Shown one piece after another: positions 37,947-47,067 of a stretch of DNA of 64,000 nt; the first letter of the stretch is position 1, and each line of letters begins with the position of its first letter. The stretch comes from Sideroxydans sp. CL21. Its GTDB lineage: Bacteria > Pseudomonadota > Gammaproteobacteria > Burkholderiales > Gallionellaceae. The DNA is taken from the NCBI RefSeq assembly GCF_902459525.1, contig NZ_LR699166.1, positions 124,001-188,000 of the forward strand, given 5' to 3'. A model generated the notes under the pieces. That model did not search any database. It was given only the letters and a program-made list of their open reading frames with translations, and was not told the DNA's origin. The position numbers were made by a program, and so were the translations under genes.

Positions 37947-39200
37947 ATGCAGTTATTCACTTTCGGCATAAACCATCAGACCGCGCCGCTCGCCGTGCGC
38001 GAGCAGATCGCGTTCAATGTCGAGACGCTGGATAGCGCTCTGCGCGACCTGGTGGATAACGGTGCCGCCAAAGAGGCAACGATCCTTTCCACCTGCAACC
38101 GTACCGAGATCTATTGCAGCACCAGCGCGCCAACCCAGGCGGTCGATTGGCTGGCGGCCTACCACCATTTGCCTGCCAACGAGATCGAACCGTACATCTA
38201 CCGTCTGCCGCAGGAAGAAGCCATAAAGCATGCTTTCCGCGTGGCGAGCGGGCTGGACTCCATGGTGCTGGGCGAGCCGCAGATACTGGGGCAGATGAAA
38301 CAGGCGGTGCGCCAGGCCGAGCAAGCCGGTACACTGGGATTTTTGCTGCACAAGCTGTTCCAGCGCACCTTCTCGGTTGCCAAGGACGTGCGAACCCAGA
38401 CCGAGATCGGCGCCAATCTGGTTTCCATGGCAGCGGCTGCCGTCAAACTTGCGGAACGCATTTACCCCAGCATTTCCGAGCAGAGCATCCTGTTCATCGG
38501 CGCGGGCGAGATGATAGAACTCAATGCCGTGCATTTCGCCGCACGCAACCCGAAACACATCACCGTCGCCAACCGCACGCTGGAGCGTGCGCAAGTCCTG
38601 GCGCGGCGCATCAATGGCCATGCCATCACACTGAACGAGTTGCCGGAACAACTGGCACATCACGACATCATCATTACCTGCACCGCCAGCCCCTTGCCGA
38701 TCCTGGGCAAAGGCATGGTCGAGCGCGCACTCAAGGCACGCAAGCATCGCCCGTTGTTCATTGTGGACCTTGCGGTGCCGCGCGACGTGGAAAAGGAAGT
38801 CGCGGAATTGAACGATGTCTTCCTCTACACGGTGGACGACTTGTCCGATGTGGTGCGCGACGGCCTGGATGCGCGCCAGGGAGCGGTGAAAGAAGCCGAA
38901 GTCATCATCGATTCCGGCGTCAATGATTTCATGCACTGGATGCAATCGCGCGAAATGGTGCCCACCATCCGCGCCTTGCGCGATCATGCTGAACGCCAGC
39001 GCCGCGCCGAAATGGAGAAAGCCTTGCGTCTGCTGGCGAAAGGCGAGAGTCCTGAAAAGGTGCTGGATTTGCTGAGCGCATCCCTGACCAATAAATTCCT
39101 CCACGCTCCCACCCAGGCTTTGAACCAGGCACAGGCGAGCGAACGCGAAGCGATTCTGGAAGCGGTACACCGCATCTACCACCTGCACTCCCCCGAATGA
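37947..39200 (+). CDS. hemA: Glutamyl-tRNA reductase
   Basis: A 417-residue enzyme reducing glutamyl-tRNA to glutamate-1-semialdehyde, the first committed step of tetrapyrrole synthesis by the C5 pathway. [16 protein letters not shown] is the N-terminal signature, the catalytic Cys is C50 in [11 protein letters not shown], and the NADPH-binding domain has [16 protein letters not shown] 37947 is chosen; the open frame to 37920 adds no conserved sequence. Its stop overlaps the prfA start (ATGA), as in many proteobacteria. Confidence 0.97.
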   Translation: MQLFTFGINHQTAPLAVREQIAFNVETLDSALRDLVDNGAAKEATILSTCNRTEIYCSTSAPTQAVDWLAAYHHLPANEIEPYIYRLPQEEAIKHAFRVASGLDSMVLGEPQILGQMKQAVRQAEQAGTLGFLLHKLFQRTFSVAKDVRTQTEIGANLVSMAAAAVKLAERIYPSISEQSILFIGAGEMIELNAVHFAARNPKHITVANRTLERAQVLARRINGHAITLNELPEQLAHHDIIITCTASPLPILGKGMVERALKARKHRPLFIVDLAVPRDVEKEVAELNDVFLYTVDDLSDVVRDGLDARQGAVKEAEVIIDSGVNDFMHWMQSREMVPTIRALRDHAERQRRAEMEKALRLLAKGESPEKVLDLLSASLTNKFLHAPTQALNQAQASEREAILEAVHRIYHLHSPE

Positions 39201-40279
39201 AACCGAGCATCGCATCCAAACTCGCCCAACTGAGTGAGCGGTTGGACGAGGTCACCCGCCTGCTGAGCAGCGAAGAGGCCACGCGTGACATGGGCACATT
39301 CCGCAAGCTCAATCGTGAACGTTCCGAAATCGAACCGGTGGTTGGGCTTTACCACGCCTACCAAGCCTGCGAGGCGGACATCGCCACCGCACAGGAGATG
39401 GCGGGCGATCCGGACATGCGCGAATTTGCCGATGCCGAGATCAAGGCCGGTCGCGAGCGTCTGGAACAATTGGAAGTTGAATTGCAAAAGCAGTTGCTGC
39501 CCAAAGACCCCAACGATGAGCGCAACGTATTCCTCGAAGTGCGCGCCGGGACGGGCGGCGACGAGGCGGCGATATTTGCAGGCGATATTTTTCGCATGTA
39601 TGTACGCTTTGCCGAACGCCGCCGCTGGCAGGTCGAGATCATTTCCGAAAGCCTGGGTGAAATGGGCGGGTACAAGGAAGTTATCGCCCGCATCATCGGC
39701 CAGGGTGCTTATTCCGTGCTGAAGTTCGAGTCGGGAGCCCATCGCGTGCAGCGCGTGCCGGCAACCGAAACGCAAGGGCGTATCCACACCTCTGCCTGCA
39801 CTGTCGCCATCCTGCCGGAAGCCGACGAAGTGGGTGAAGTGGAACTCAACCCCGCCGACTTGCGCATCGATACTTTCCGCGCCAGCGGCGCGGGCGGTCA
39901 GCACATCAACAAGACTGATTCCGCCGTGCGCATCACGCACCTTCCCACAGGGACAGTGGTCGAATGCCAGGATGGACGCTCGCAGCACCAGAACAAGGCG
40001 CAGGCTCTGCGCGTGTTGGCGGCTCGCATCAAGGATAAACAGGAACAGGCCGCGCACAGCAAGATTGCCGCCGAGCGTAAATCGCTGGTGGGCAGCGGCG
40101 ACAGGTCAGAACGCATCCGTACATACAACTTCCCTCAGGGGCGCGTCACCGACCATCGCATCAACCTCACGCTTTACAAGATGGACCAGATCATGGACGG
40201 CGACATCAGCGAACTGACCAATGCCCTGATGGCCGAGCACCAGGCCGAACTATTGTCGGCATTGGCAGAAGAAAGCTGA
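39197..40279 (+). CDS. prfA: Peptide chain release factor 1
   Basis: A 360-residue class I release factor that recognises UAA and UAG. The catalytic GGQ is in [21 protein letters not shown] (split here: [14 protein letters not shown]), and the domain order is normal. It is translationally coupled to hemA upstream and followed after 4 bases by prmC, whose product methylates the Gln of GGQ. This hemA-prfA-prmC order is common. Confidence 0.98.
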   Translation: MKPSIASKLAQLSERLDEVTRLLSSEEATRDMGTFRKLNRERSEIEPVVGLYHAYQACEADIATAQEMAGDPDMREFADAEIKAGRERLEQLEVELQKQLLPKDPNDERNVFLEVRAGTGGDEAAIFAGDIFRMYVRFAERRRWQVEIISESLGEMGGYKEVIARIIGQGAYSVLKFESGAHRVQRVPATETQGRIHTSACTVAILPEADEVGEVELNPADLRIDTFRASGAGGQHINKTDSAVRITHLPTGTVVECQDGRSQHQNKAQALRVLAARIKDKQEQAAHSKIAAERKSLVGSGDRSERIRTYNFPQGRVTDHRINLTLYKMDQIMDGDISELTNALMAEHQAELLSALAEES

Positions 40280-40283
40280 TGCC

Positions 40284-41219
40284 TTGCGATCCATTCAGGA
40301 CATCCTGCAGGCCGATGCGGCGCGGCTGAACACAGCGCTCGATCTCGGCGCGGCGACTGCCCGCATCGAAGTGCAATGCCTGCTGCAGCACGTCCTGCAA
40401 GTTCCGCGCTCCTATTTGCTGGCGCATTCCGAACTGGTGTTGCATGCAACCCAGCAAGCAGCCTACGACTCCTTGTTGCAACGTCGCTTACAGGGTGAGC
40501 CTGTCGCACACATTTTGGGCGAGCGGGAGTTCTATGGATTGAGCTTCAAGGTGACTCCGGACACACTTATTCCTCGTCCGGAAACCGAATTGCTGGTCGA
40601 ATTGGCGTTACAACACATGCCCCCTCTCCAACATCCTGATGGAACTACTAGCCATTCGACTAGGCTGCCAAACTACGCCAGCCAAGTCGCTGGTTACCCC
40701 GGTGGGAGAGGGAGAGTTCGCGTGCTGGATATGGGTACGGGTAGCGGCGCGATCGCGCTCTCCATAGCGCAAAGAAGACCCGATGCCGACGTGGTGGCAG
40801 TGGATGCTTCGGAAGCAGCGTTGCAGGTGGCAACCGGGAATGCCCGGCGACTGGGCATTGCAAATACAAGATTCCTGAAGAGCGACTGGTTCTCCGAGCT
40901 GGCCGGGCAGCACTTCAACCTCATTGTCTCCAATCCACCCTATATTGCGGCAGACGATGCGCATCTCTCCCAAGGCGATGTGCGCTTCGAGCCGATCACT
41001 GCACTGGCTTCAGGCGCGGACGGACTGGACGACATCCGCCGCATCGTGGCACAGGCGGAAGATTTCCTTGGGCACGATGCATGGCTATTGTTGGAGCATG
41101 GTTATGACCAGGCCGACAAGGTGCGATCAATATTGCAGCAGCACGGGTTTGCCGGAGTGATGTCGGCAAAAGATATTGCCGGGATAGAGCGGGTCAGCGG
41201 CGGGAAACGGAGTAAATAG
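40284..41219 (+). CDS. prmC: Release factor glutamine methyltransferase, with an in-frame repeat insertion
   Basis: A 311-residue SAM-dependent N5-glutamine methyltransferase that modifies the GGQ motif of release factors. The PrmC N-terminal helical domain ends with PDTLIPRPETELLVE, motif I is VLDMGTGSGAIALSIA, and the catalytic NPPY is present in SNPPYIAADD. Between ETELLVELALQH and VRVLDMGTG lie about 32 extra residues (PPLQHPDGTTSHSTR and following) encoded by a repeat element also found at 44003-44080. The start is a TTG at 40284, 4 bases after prfA, with GAAGAAAG as ribosome site. The insertion falls in the linker between domains, so activity may be kept. Confidence 0.92.
   Translation: MRSIQDILQADAARLNTALDLGAATARIEVQCLLQHVLQVPRSYLLAHSELVLHATQQAAYDSLLQRRLQGEPVAHILGEREFYGLSFKVTPDTLIPRPETELLVELALQHMPPLQHPDGTTSHSTRLPNYASQVAGYPGGRGRVRVLDMGTGSGAIALSIAQRRPDADVVAVDASEAALQVATGNARRLGIANTRFLKSDWFSELAGQHFNLIVSNPPYIAADDAHLSQGDVRFEPITALASGADGLDDIRRIVAQAEDFLGHDAWLLLEHGYDQADKVRSILQQHGFAGVMSAKDIAGIERVSGGKRSK
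40619..40714 (+). repeat. Hairpin repeat element, copy 1 (inside prmC)
   Basis: About 96 bp with ends GCCCCCTCTCC and GGGAGAGGG, and a core GGAACTACTAGCCATTCGACTA...CAAGTCG-TGGTTA (written in parts). It matches copy 2 at 44003-44080 along most of its length. The inner stem is GGCTG/CAGCC here and GCCCG/CGGGC in copy 2, a compensatory difference. The length is a multiple of three, so the prmC frame is kept. Confidence 0.85.
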
Positions 41220-41428
41220 CGCAGTGATTCAATCACTTTGAAGGGTGGGGCACGGTTGGGCGAAAGGTATAGGCCGGTATATAGACCGTTTGGCATATAT
41301 GCAACATGGTAACGTGTCCCTAGAATGCGACTTGAGTTGTTAGAGCCTTGAGTTGCAACCAACTCAATCTTTCATACTCTCCTCCTATTCTGGGCCATCG
41401 CAAGGTGGCCCGTTTTTTTGCCCGGAGT
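41220..41428. other. Intergenic region with two hairpins
   Basis: Between convergent prmC and argH. It contains TTGAGTTG-CAAC-CAACTCAA (41348-41367, perfect 8-bp stem) and the terminator at 41392-41419. The combination of a hairpin and a terminator after about 120 bases without an ORF would fit a small RNA, but no promoter is clear. Confidence 0.4.
41392..41419 (+). terminator. Intrinsic terminator downstream of prmC
   Basis: GGGCCA (41392-41397) pairs with TGGCCC (41406-41411), then G and seven T. Confidence 0.8.
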
Positions 41429-42820
41429 TCAGGCGGATAGCAGCTTGCGAGCGCGTCCGATGGCGGCTTCCACTTGCTTGGGAGCGGTGCCTCCGGTGTG
41501 ATTGCGCGCGGCGAGCGAGCCTTCCAGTGTCAGCACACCAAAGACGTCGTCAGTGATCTGGTTGGAAAATTCCTGCAATTCTTCCAGCTTGAGTTCTGCC
41601 AGATCCACTCCGCGTTGCTCGGCAAAGCGCACTGCCAGGGCCACGGTTTCATGTGCATCGCGGAACGGCAAACCTTTCTTCACCAGATAATCGGCCAGGT
41701 CGGTTGCCGTGGCATACCCTTGCAACGCCGCACGACGCATGGCTTCCGGCTTGACGGTAATGCCGCCCATCATGTCGGCGTAGATGCGCAAGGTCTGGGT
41801 GAGCGTATCCACCGTGTCGAACAGCGGCTCCTTGTCTTCCTGGTTGTCCTTGTTGTAGGCCAACGGCTGGCCTTTCATCAAAGTGAGCAGCGCGACCAGA
41901 TTCCCGTTCACGCGGCCGGTCTTGCCACGTACCAGTTCCGGCACGTCCGGGTTCTTTTTCTGCGGCATGATGGAAGAGCCGGTACAGAAGCGGTCGGCGA
42001 TGTCGATGAAGCCGAAACGCGGGTTCATCCACAGGATCAACTCTTCCGACAGGCGGGACAGGTGCGTCATGGTCAGCGCGGCGGCGGCGGTGAATTCGAT
42101 GGCGAAATCGCGGTCGGACACGGCATCCAGCGAGTTCTGGCACACCGCCTCGAAACCCAGCAGTTCGGCCACCAGCTCGCGCTTGATCGGGTAACTGGTT
42201 CCGGCCAGCGCCGCCGCGCCGAGCGGCAGGCGGTTGACGCGATGACGCGCATCGCCGAAACGTTCCACATCGCGCTGGCACATCTCGAAATACGCCATCA
42301 GGTGATGCGCAAAGCTCACCGGTTGGGCAACCTGCAGATGCGTGAATCCGGGCATGATGGTGTGCGTGTGGTGTTGCGCCAGATCCAGCAAAGCGGTCTG
42401 TAAACCTTTGAGCAACAGCGTGATATCGTCGATCGCGCTGCGCAGATACAAACGGATGTCGGTCGCCACCTGGTCATTGCGCGAACGCCCGGTGTGCAGG
42501 CGTTTGCCCGCATCTCCGACCAACGTGGTCAAGCGCTTTTCAATATTCAGGTGCACGTCTTCCAGGTCAAGTTGCCAGACGAAATCGCCGCTGACGACCT
42601 CGCTCTCGATCTGCCCAAGGCCGCGCTGGATATCTTTCAGGTCCTGCGCGGAGATGATGCCGCAGCCGGCGAGCATCTGAGCATGCGCCAGGGAACCCTG
42701 GATGTCGAACAGCGCCAGGCGCTTGTCGAAATCCACCGAAGCGGTATAGCGTTTCACCAATTCCGCCACGGGTTCATTGAAGCGCCCCGACCATGTCTGA
42801 TTGTCTTGCATCGTTGCCAT
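41429..42820 (-). CDS. argH: Argininosuccinate lyase
   Basis: A 463-residue fumarase/aspartase-superfamily enzyme that cleaves argininosuccinate to arginine and fumarate. [23 protein letters not shown] is at the N-terminus, and the superfamily signature [12 protein letters not shown] (catalytic Ser in the GSSIM loop) is near residue 280. The ATG at 42820 is preferred (GGAC upstream); 42811 and 42844 are in-frame alternatives. It is divergent from the LytS-type kinase gene, with a GC hairpin between them. Confidence 0.97.
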   Translation of the reverse strand: MATMQDNQTWSGRFNEPVAELVKRYTASVDFDKRLALFDIQGSLAHAQMLAGCGIISAQDLKDIQRGLGQIESEVVSGDFVWQLDLEDVHLNIEKRLTTLVGDAGKRLHTGRSRNDQVATDIRLYLRSAIDDITLLLKGLQTALLDLAQHHTHTIMPGFTHLQVAQPVSFAHHLMAYFEMCQRDVERFGDARHRVNRLPLGAAALAGTSYPIKRELVAELLGFEAVCQNSLDAVSDRDFAIEFTAAAALTMTHLSRLSEELILWMNPRFGFIDIADRFCTGSSIMPQKKNPDVPELVRGKTGRVNGNLVALLTLMKGQPLAYNKDNQEDKEPLFDTVDTLTQTLRIYADMMGGITVKPEAMRRAALQGYATATDLADYLVKKGLPFRDAHETVALAVRFAEQRGVDLAELKLEELQEFSNQITDDVFGVLTLEGSLAARNHTGGTAPKQVEAAIGRARKLLSA

Positions 42821-42861
42821 GTCTTGTCCAGAATGAGCGGCCAAACCTTCTATCCATTCCT

Positions 42862-42877
42862 CTCCCGCTTGCGGGGG
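42862..42877. repeat. Short GC-rich palindrome between argH and the kinase
   Basis: CTCCCGC-TT-GCGGGGG with flanking CCTT/AAGG partners. It belongs to the CCCTCTCCCGCTTGCGGGAGAGGG class of intergenic palindromes and supplies the purine-rich sequence before the kinase start. Confidence 0.55.
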
Positions 42878-42894
42878 AAGGTTAGGAAGGGGGA

Positions 42895-43965
42895 ATGAAC
42901 CTTAAAGTTTGCATACTTATGAGTGAGACGCGCAGTATAAATCAAAACATTCCCCCCAAGCTGTTGCCCAGCTTCGTAAACCTGGGCACGGTTCTGCGCA
43001 TCGTGTTGCTGGCCAACGGCATTGCGCTGTTCGGTCTGGCGTTGCAGTCCATCTCACTCGGCAATCTGCTGAACAGCCTGCTTCGGGGTTCTGCGCTGCT
43101 GCAACCCGTGTTGCTTACCAACCTGCTGTTGCTGTATGCATTCAATCCTGTGTTAAGCCGGATGCCCTATTGGCAGGGCATGCTGGCCGTATCAGCCATC
43201 GTGGCGACGGTTACCGTATTGATCGATATGCTGGGCGGGGATCTGTTTTCCGGAGCGGAACTCGGGGCATTTCGCTACATACGCCATGCGTTGATAAGCA
43301 TCGCCTTTGCATTGATATTGCTCTATTACTTCCGATTGCGGGCAGAGGCGCTCTCTCCGGCGCGGCATGAAGCGAGGCTGCAGGCCTTGCAGGCGCGCAT
43401 CCGGCCGCATTTCCTGTTCAACACCATCAACACCGTGCTGAGCATCATGCGGGACGATCCCAAGCGTGCAGAAATTGCGCTGGAAGACATGGCGGATCTG
43501 TTCCGTATGGCGATGACGGATCAGAAAGAACTGGTCTTGTTAAGCAAGGAAGTGGAGCTTGCACGGCAATACCTGGCTATAGAAGAATTGCGTTTGGGCG
43601 AACGCCTTCAGGTGCGTTGGGATACACAAAAAATGCCGCCAGACGCGCTCATTCCGCCGCTGATCCTGCAACCACTGCTGGAAAATGCTGTTTACCACGG
43701 AATTGAACCCCTGGCAGAAGGAGGAATCATTGATGTCAGGGTGTATCGGGAGAGCGACGAATTGCATATGGAAGTGAGCAACCCCGCTAAAAATCAGGCT
43801 GCGACACGCACCTCGGGCAACAAGATGGCGCTCTCCAACATCCGTGAACGTCTGGACCTGCTGTTTGACGTCGAAGCGAAATACCAGGTCGAGACCGATG
43901 CGGATCGATATATTGTTCATATCCTTATCCCTTACGTGACAATCAAGGCGCAATCTGAAATATGA
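42895..43965 (+). CDS. LytS/AlgZ-type sensor histidine kinase
   Basis: A 356-residue inner-membrane kinase with four to five hydrophobic segments in its first 150 residues and a His_kinase (PF06580) domain. The phospho-acceptor His is in [18 protein letters not shown], and a HATPase_c domain follows ([16 protein letters not shown] as N-box; late [13 protein letters not shown]). The arrangement resembles AlgZ/FimS of Pseudomonas. The partner regulator is the LytTR protein downstream. The start is uncertain; ATG 42919 (MSETRSINQ) is a good alternative, since the purine-rich tract lies very close to 42895. Confidence 0.9.
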   Translation: MNLKVCILMSETRSINQNIPPKLLPSFVNLGTVLRIVLLANGIALFGLALQSISLGNLLNSLLRGSALLQPVLLTNLLLLYAFNPVLSRMPYWQGMLAVSAIVATVTVLIDMLGGDLFSGAELGAFRYIRHALISIAFALILLYYFRLRAEALSPARHEARLQALQARIRPHFLFNTINTVLSIMRDDPKRAEIALEDMADLFRMAMTDQKELVLLSKEVELARQYLAIEELRLGERLQVRWDTQKMPPDALIPPLILQPLLENAVYHGIEPLAEGGIIDVRVYRESDELHMEVSNPAKNQAATRTSGNKMALSNIRERLDLLFDVEAKYQVETDADRYIVHILIPYVTIKAQSEI

Positions 43966-44002
43966 TTAATCGTATGCGCCATGATCGTTCCCTCACCTCC
44001 GT

Positions 44003-44080
44003 GCCCCCTCTGGTGGAACTACTAGCCATCCGACTAAGCCCGAAAGCGGGCAAGTCGTTGGTTATCCCGCGGGGAGAGGG
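44003..44080 (+). repeat. Hairpin repeat element, copy 2 (between kinase and LytTR gene)
   Basis: A 78-bp relative of the prmC insertion: GCCCCCTC, GGTGGAACTACTAGCCATC, CGACTA, GCCCG-AAAG-CGGGC, AAGTCG, TGGTTATCCCG, GGGGAGAGGG. Nested pairing (CCCTC/GAGGG, TAGCCA/TGGTTA, CGACT/AGTCG, GCCCG/CGGGC) makes one long hairpin. It separates the kinase and regulator genes of one probable operon. Confidence 0.85.
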
Positions 44081-44128
44081 GTACCGGGAGACGCTACGCG
44101 AAATATCCATTTCTCTGGGGCAGACAGC

Positions 44129-44893
44129 ATGACCGACACGATCACCTTGCCGCTCACCGTCTTCATCGTGGATGACGAAACGCCCGCGCGCAACCGGCTC
44201 AAGGAGAAGCTTGCCGACTGCGCCGCCCAGTTTCCTCTGCAACTGGTGGGCGAAGCAGCGAACGGGCAAGAGGCCCTGGACAAGCTTGCCGAGACGCCCG
44301 CCGAAGTTGTGCTGATGGACATACGCATGCCGCAAATGGACGGGATCGAGCTGGCAGGCCATCTGAACAAACTCGCACAGCCTCCGCTGATCATCTTCAC
44401 GACGGCTTACGACGCCTATGCCATACAGGCATTCGAACAGCGCGCCATAGACTACCTGCTCAAACCGATCCGGCTGGGGCGCCTGTTCGATGCGCTGTCC
44501 AGGGCACGCGATCTGGTTCCGATACGCACCGAAGTGCTGCGTGAACTCACCCCGGAAGCGCGCAGCAATCTGTCTGCCCACGAGCGCGGCAAAGTGCTGC
44601 TGATCCCCATCGACCAGGTACTCTACCTGCGGGCGGAACTGAAATACGTTACAGTGCGCACTGCCGAGCGCGAATATCTCATCGAAGAGTCGCTCACGGC
44701 GCTGGAAAAAGAATACGCCACACGCTTTGTGCGCATCCATCGTAACTGTCTCGTGGCAAGAGACGCTGTCATGGGGTTTGAAAAAGGCGGCGATGAGGGC
44801 GAAAGTGGCTGGCTGATGAACGTAAAGGGGCTGGAAGAGAAATTGCCAATCAGCCGTCGACAAATGGGAATTGTGAAGGAATACGGGAAATAA
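44129..44893 (+). CDS. LytTR-family response regulator (AlgR type)
   Basis: A 254-residue regulator with an N-terminal receiver domain (VFIVDDETPARNRLKEKL; phospho-acceptor Asp in VVLMDIRMPQMDG; Lys in DYLLKPIRLGRL) and a C-terminal LytTR DNA-binding domain (VLLIPIDQVLYLRAELKYV, FVRIHRNCLVARDAV). It is the probable partner of the LytS-type kinase upstream. Targets are unknown. The next regulator gene starts 3 bases after its stop, so all four signalling genes may be one operon. Confidence 0.93.
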   Translation: MTDTITLPLTVFIVDDETPARNRLKEKLADCAAQFPLQLVGEAANGQEALDKLAETPAEVVLMDIRMPQMDGIELAGHLNKLAQPPLIIFTTAYDAYAIQAFEQRAIDYLLKPIRLGRLFDALSRARDLVPIRTEVLRELTPEARSNLSAHERGKVLLIPIDQVLYLRAELKYVTVRTAEREYLIEESLTALEKEYATRFVRIHRNCLVARDAVMGFEKGGDEGESGWLMNVKGLEEKLPISRRQMGIVKEYGK

Positions 44894-44896
44894 ACT

Positions 44897-45589
44897 ATGC
44901 GCGTACTAATTATCGAAGACAACCGGGACCTGGCTTCCAACATGTTCGACTTTCTGGAAACGAAAGGTCATGTCGTGGATGCGGCCGGGGATGGCATCAC
45001 CGGCATGCACCTGGCGCTGGTCAATGAATACGATGCGATCGTGCTCGACCTGATGTTGCCCGGCATGGATGGCATCACACTCTGCCGCAAGCTGCGAGAA
45101 GAAGGCGGCAAGGACACGCCGGTCCTCATGATCACGGCGCGCGATTCGCTGGAAGACAAGATCGCCGGCCTGGAAGCCGGTGCGGACGATTATCTGGTCA
45201 AGCCGGCCGAGCTGCGCGAAGTGGAATTGAGATTGCGCGTGCTGTTCAGGCGCGGCGGAGACCACACCCAGAAACAGAAGAAATTGACAGTGGAAGATCT
45301 CACCCTTGATCCCTTCACATGCTCCGTGAAACGCGGCACCAAAGCGATCGAACTGCCGCCTATCCCTTACCGCATTCTTGAGATCCTGATGTCGCGCTCT
45401 CCACAGGTGGTCAATCGCGAAGACATCGAGCATATCGTATGGGGAGAAGGGCGCCCCGATAGCGATTCGCTGCGGGCGCATGTGCATTTGCTCAGGGAAC
45501 TGATAGACAAGCCTTTCGAGAAAAAGCTGCTGCGCACGATGCGCGGTTTTGGTTACCAGTTGGTCAGCCCGGATGTTCCAGACCAATAG
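44897..45589 (+). CDS. OmpR-family response regulator
   Basis: A 230-residue regulator: receiver domain with VLIIEDNRDLASNM, phospho-acceptor Asp in AIVLDLMLPGMDG and Lys in DDYLVKPAEL, then a winged-helix DNA-binding domain (LDPFTCSVKRGTKAIELPP, DSLRAHVHLLRELIDKPF, MRGFGYQLV). It overlaps the downstream kinase gene by 17 bases. It lies about 1.4 kb upstream of the Cyc2-like genes, but control of those genes is only suggested by position. Confidence 0.94.
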   Translation: MRVLIIEDNRDLASNMFDFLETKGHVVDAAGDGITGMHLALVNEYDAIVLDLMLPGMDGITLCRKLREEGGKDTPVLMITARDSLEDKIAGLEAGADDYLVKPAELREVELRLRVLFRRGGDHTQKQKKLTVEDLTLDPFTCSVKRGTKAIELPPIPYRILEILMSRSPQVVNREDIEHIVWGEGRPDSDSLRAHVHLLRELIDKPFEKKLLRTMRGFGYQLVSPDVPDQ

Positions 45590-46835
45590 TCTGCGCTTCA
45601 GGGTCGCATTTTTTTATGCGATCTTCGGGGCGGGTCTCAGCATCCTGCTTGCCGCCGGTGCCTACCTGACCGTCGAGCATATCGGGCATCAGCTCATGGA
45701 CGAGGCATTGCTGGAGGAGCTGAACAAGCACGCCAGCGAATCGATATTCATCGAGCCGAATACCGTATCCATCAAGGGCTACGTTATTTCGGACACCAAG
45801 CGCAGCCCAAACATCCCCTACGAGGTTGAAGCGCTGACGCCGGGCAAATACAACATGACGGTCGGCAATATCGACTACCGCGTTCTGGTTGTCGACAAAT
45901 ATGGCGCGCGTTACATCATGATGTTCGATACGCAGCTGCAGCACTTCCACGAAGCGGTGTATTTCCGTTATGTGGAAACCTTTGCCTTGTTCATGATCTT
46001 CAGTTCTGCCGCCGGAGGATATTGGCTGGCGAGCCGCGTCACCTCATCGGTTACCCGATTGGCCAGACAGGTCGGGCAGGCCGAGCCGGGCGATACCGAT
46101 CTGTCCCTGTCCTGGATCAAGGAGACCAGCAACGACGAAGTGGGGGAATTGGCGCGGGCCTTTGACCGCTATCTGCGCCGTTTGCGGGAATTCATCGAGC
46201 GGGAAAATTTCTTTACCGCGGATGTGAGCCATGAATTGCGCACGCCGCTCGCCATCATGCTGGGCGCCGTCGAAGTGCTGGAGCAGGATGCGTCGCTTTC
46301 GCCAAAACAGAAGGAACGCATCACACGCATCCATCGCGCCACCCAGGACATGATAGACCTGACCTCGGCCTTGCTCCTGATGGCGCGCGAACACCTGGGG
46401 GCGGCAGATGAACAGCCTTGCGATGTGTCTGACGTGGCGCTTGCCTGCGTCGAGAAGCACCGGCACCTGGTCGGCGAACGGCCGATACGCCTTGACGTGG
46501 AAACAATTGCCAAAGCCACTCTGATCGTCGAACGCCCGCTGCTGGAGATCGTGATCGGCAACCTCATCCGCAATGCCTTGTTCCATACCAAATCCGGTTC
46601 TGTTTTGCTGAAGGTCGAAGCGGAAAAGCTGACAGTAACGGACACCGGCGTCGGAATGCGCCCGGAAGAATTGGAACGTGCCATGGAGCGCTATTACAAG
46701 GGGGCATCGAGCGCCGGCGCCGGCGTCGGCTTGTCGCTTGTGAAACGCATATGCGATCGTTACGGTTGGCGCATAACCCTCGACAGCAAAGAAGGTGTAG
46801 GTACTTCAGCGGTGATCGATTACTCTGCCAGCTAG
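45573..46835 (+). CDS. Membrane sensor histidine kinase (EnvZ/QseC type)
   Basis: A 420-residue kinase with two membrane segments (residues ~10-32 and ~135-158) framing a periplasmic sensor of about 100 residues, then a HAMP-like linker and HisKA domain with the phospho-acceptor His in VSHELRTPLAIML, and a HATPase_c domain (IGNLIRNALFHT, VTDTGVGMRPEEL, GVGLSLVKRICD). The ATG at 45573 is inside the regulator gene; the GTG at 45549 is open but adds no plausible sequence. It is the last gene before the Cyc2-like pair. Confidence 0.92.
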   Translation: MFQTNSLRFRVAFFYAIFGAGLSILLAAGAYLTVEHIGHQLMDEALLEELNKHASESIFIEPNTVSIKGYVISDTKRSPNIPYEVEALTPGKYNMTVGNIDYRVLVVDKYGARYIMMFDTQLQHFHEAVYFRYVETFALFMIFSSAAGGYWLASRVTSSVTRLARQVGQAEPGDTDLSLSWIKETSNDEVGELARAFDRYLRRLREFIERENFFTADVSHELRTPLAIMLGAVEVLEQDASLSPKQKERITRIHRATQDMIDLTSALLLMAREHLGAADEQPCDVSDVALACVEKHRHLVGERPIRLDVETIAKATLIVERPLLEIVIGNLIRNALFHTKSGSVLLKVEAEKLTVTDTGVGMRPEELERAMERYYKGASSAGAGVGLSLVKRICDRYGWRITLDSKEGVGTSAVIDYSAS

Positions 46836-46913
46836 TATTGATGAGCTTCTCCAGCAATCTGCTTCCCAAATAAAGTTCTGTTGCAATAAACGCAAATTAA
46901 CTAAACTTTAACG

Positions 46914-46960
46914 CTCTATTGACGAGTGTTTTACTAAGCCATTGCTAGTATCCCTACCAA
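46914..46960 (+). promoter_or_regulatory. Probable promoter of the first Cyc2-like gene
   Basis: Block CTCTATTGACGAGTGTTTTA... ending in extended -10 TGCTAGTAT (46943-46951). It aligns with the block at 48959-49005 before the second copy, identical at about two thirds of positions. The predicted leader is about 110 nt. Confidence 0.6.
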
Positions 46961-47067
46961 CTTGTGCATGAAGCAGGGGAGTCACGTTGCACAAGATGTT
47001 TCCGTTTTACCAATTGGATTTGGGACGTTTGTTCCCGAATGGGTTAATTTTCTGGAGGAGAATTGCA

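Noticed and set aside
41288..41310. Sigma-54 promoter (TTTGGCATATATGC)
   Set aside because: The GG-GC spacing does not match the TGGCAC-N5-TTGC pattern.
46860..46920. Pho-box-like TTAAC repeats before the first Cyc2-like gene
   Set aside because: The repeats are AT-rich and irregular; no 11-bp spaced direct repeat fitting the PhoB consensus was found.
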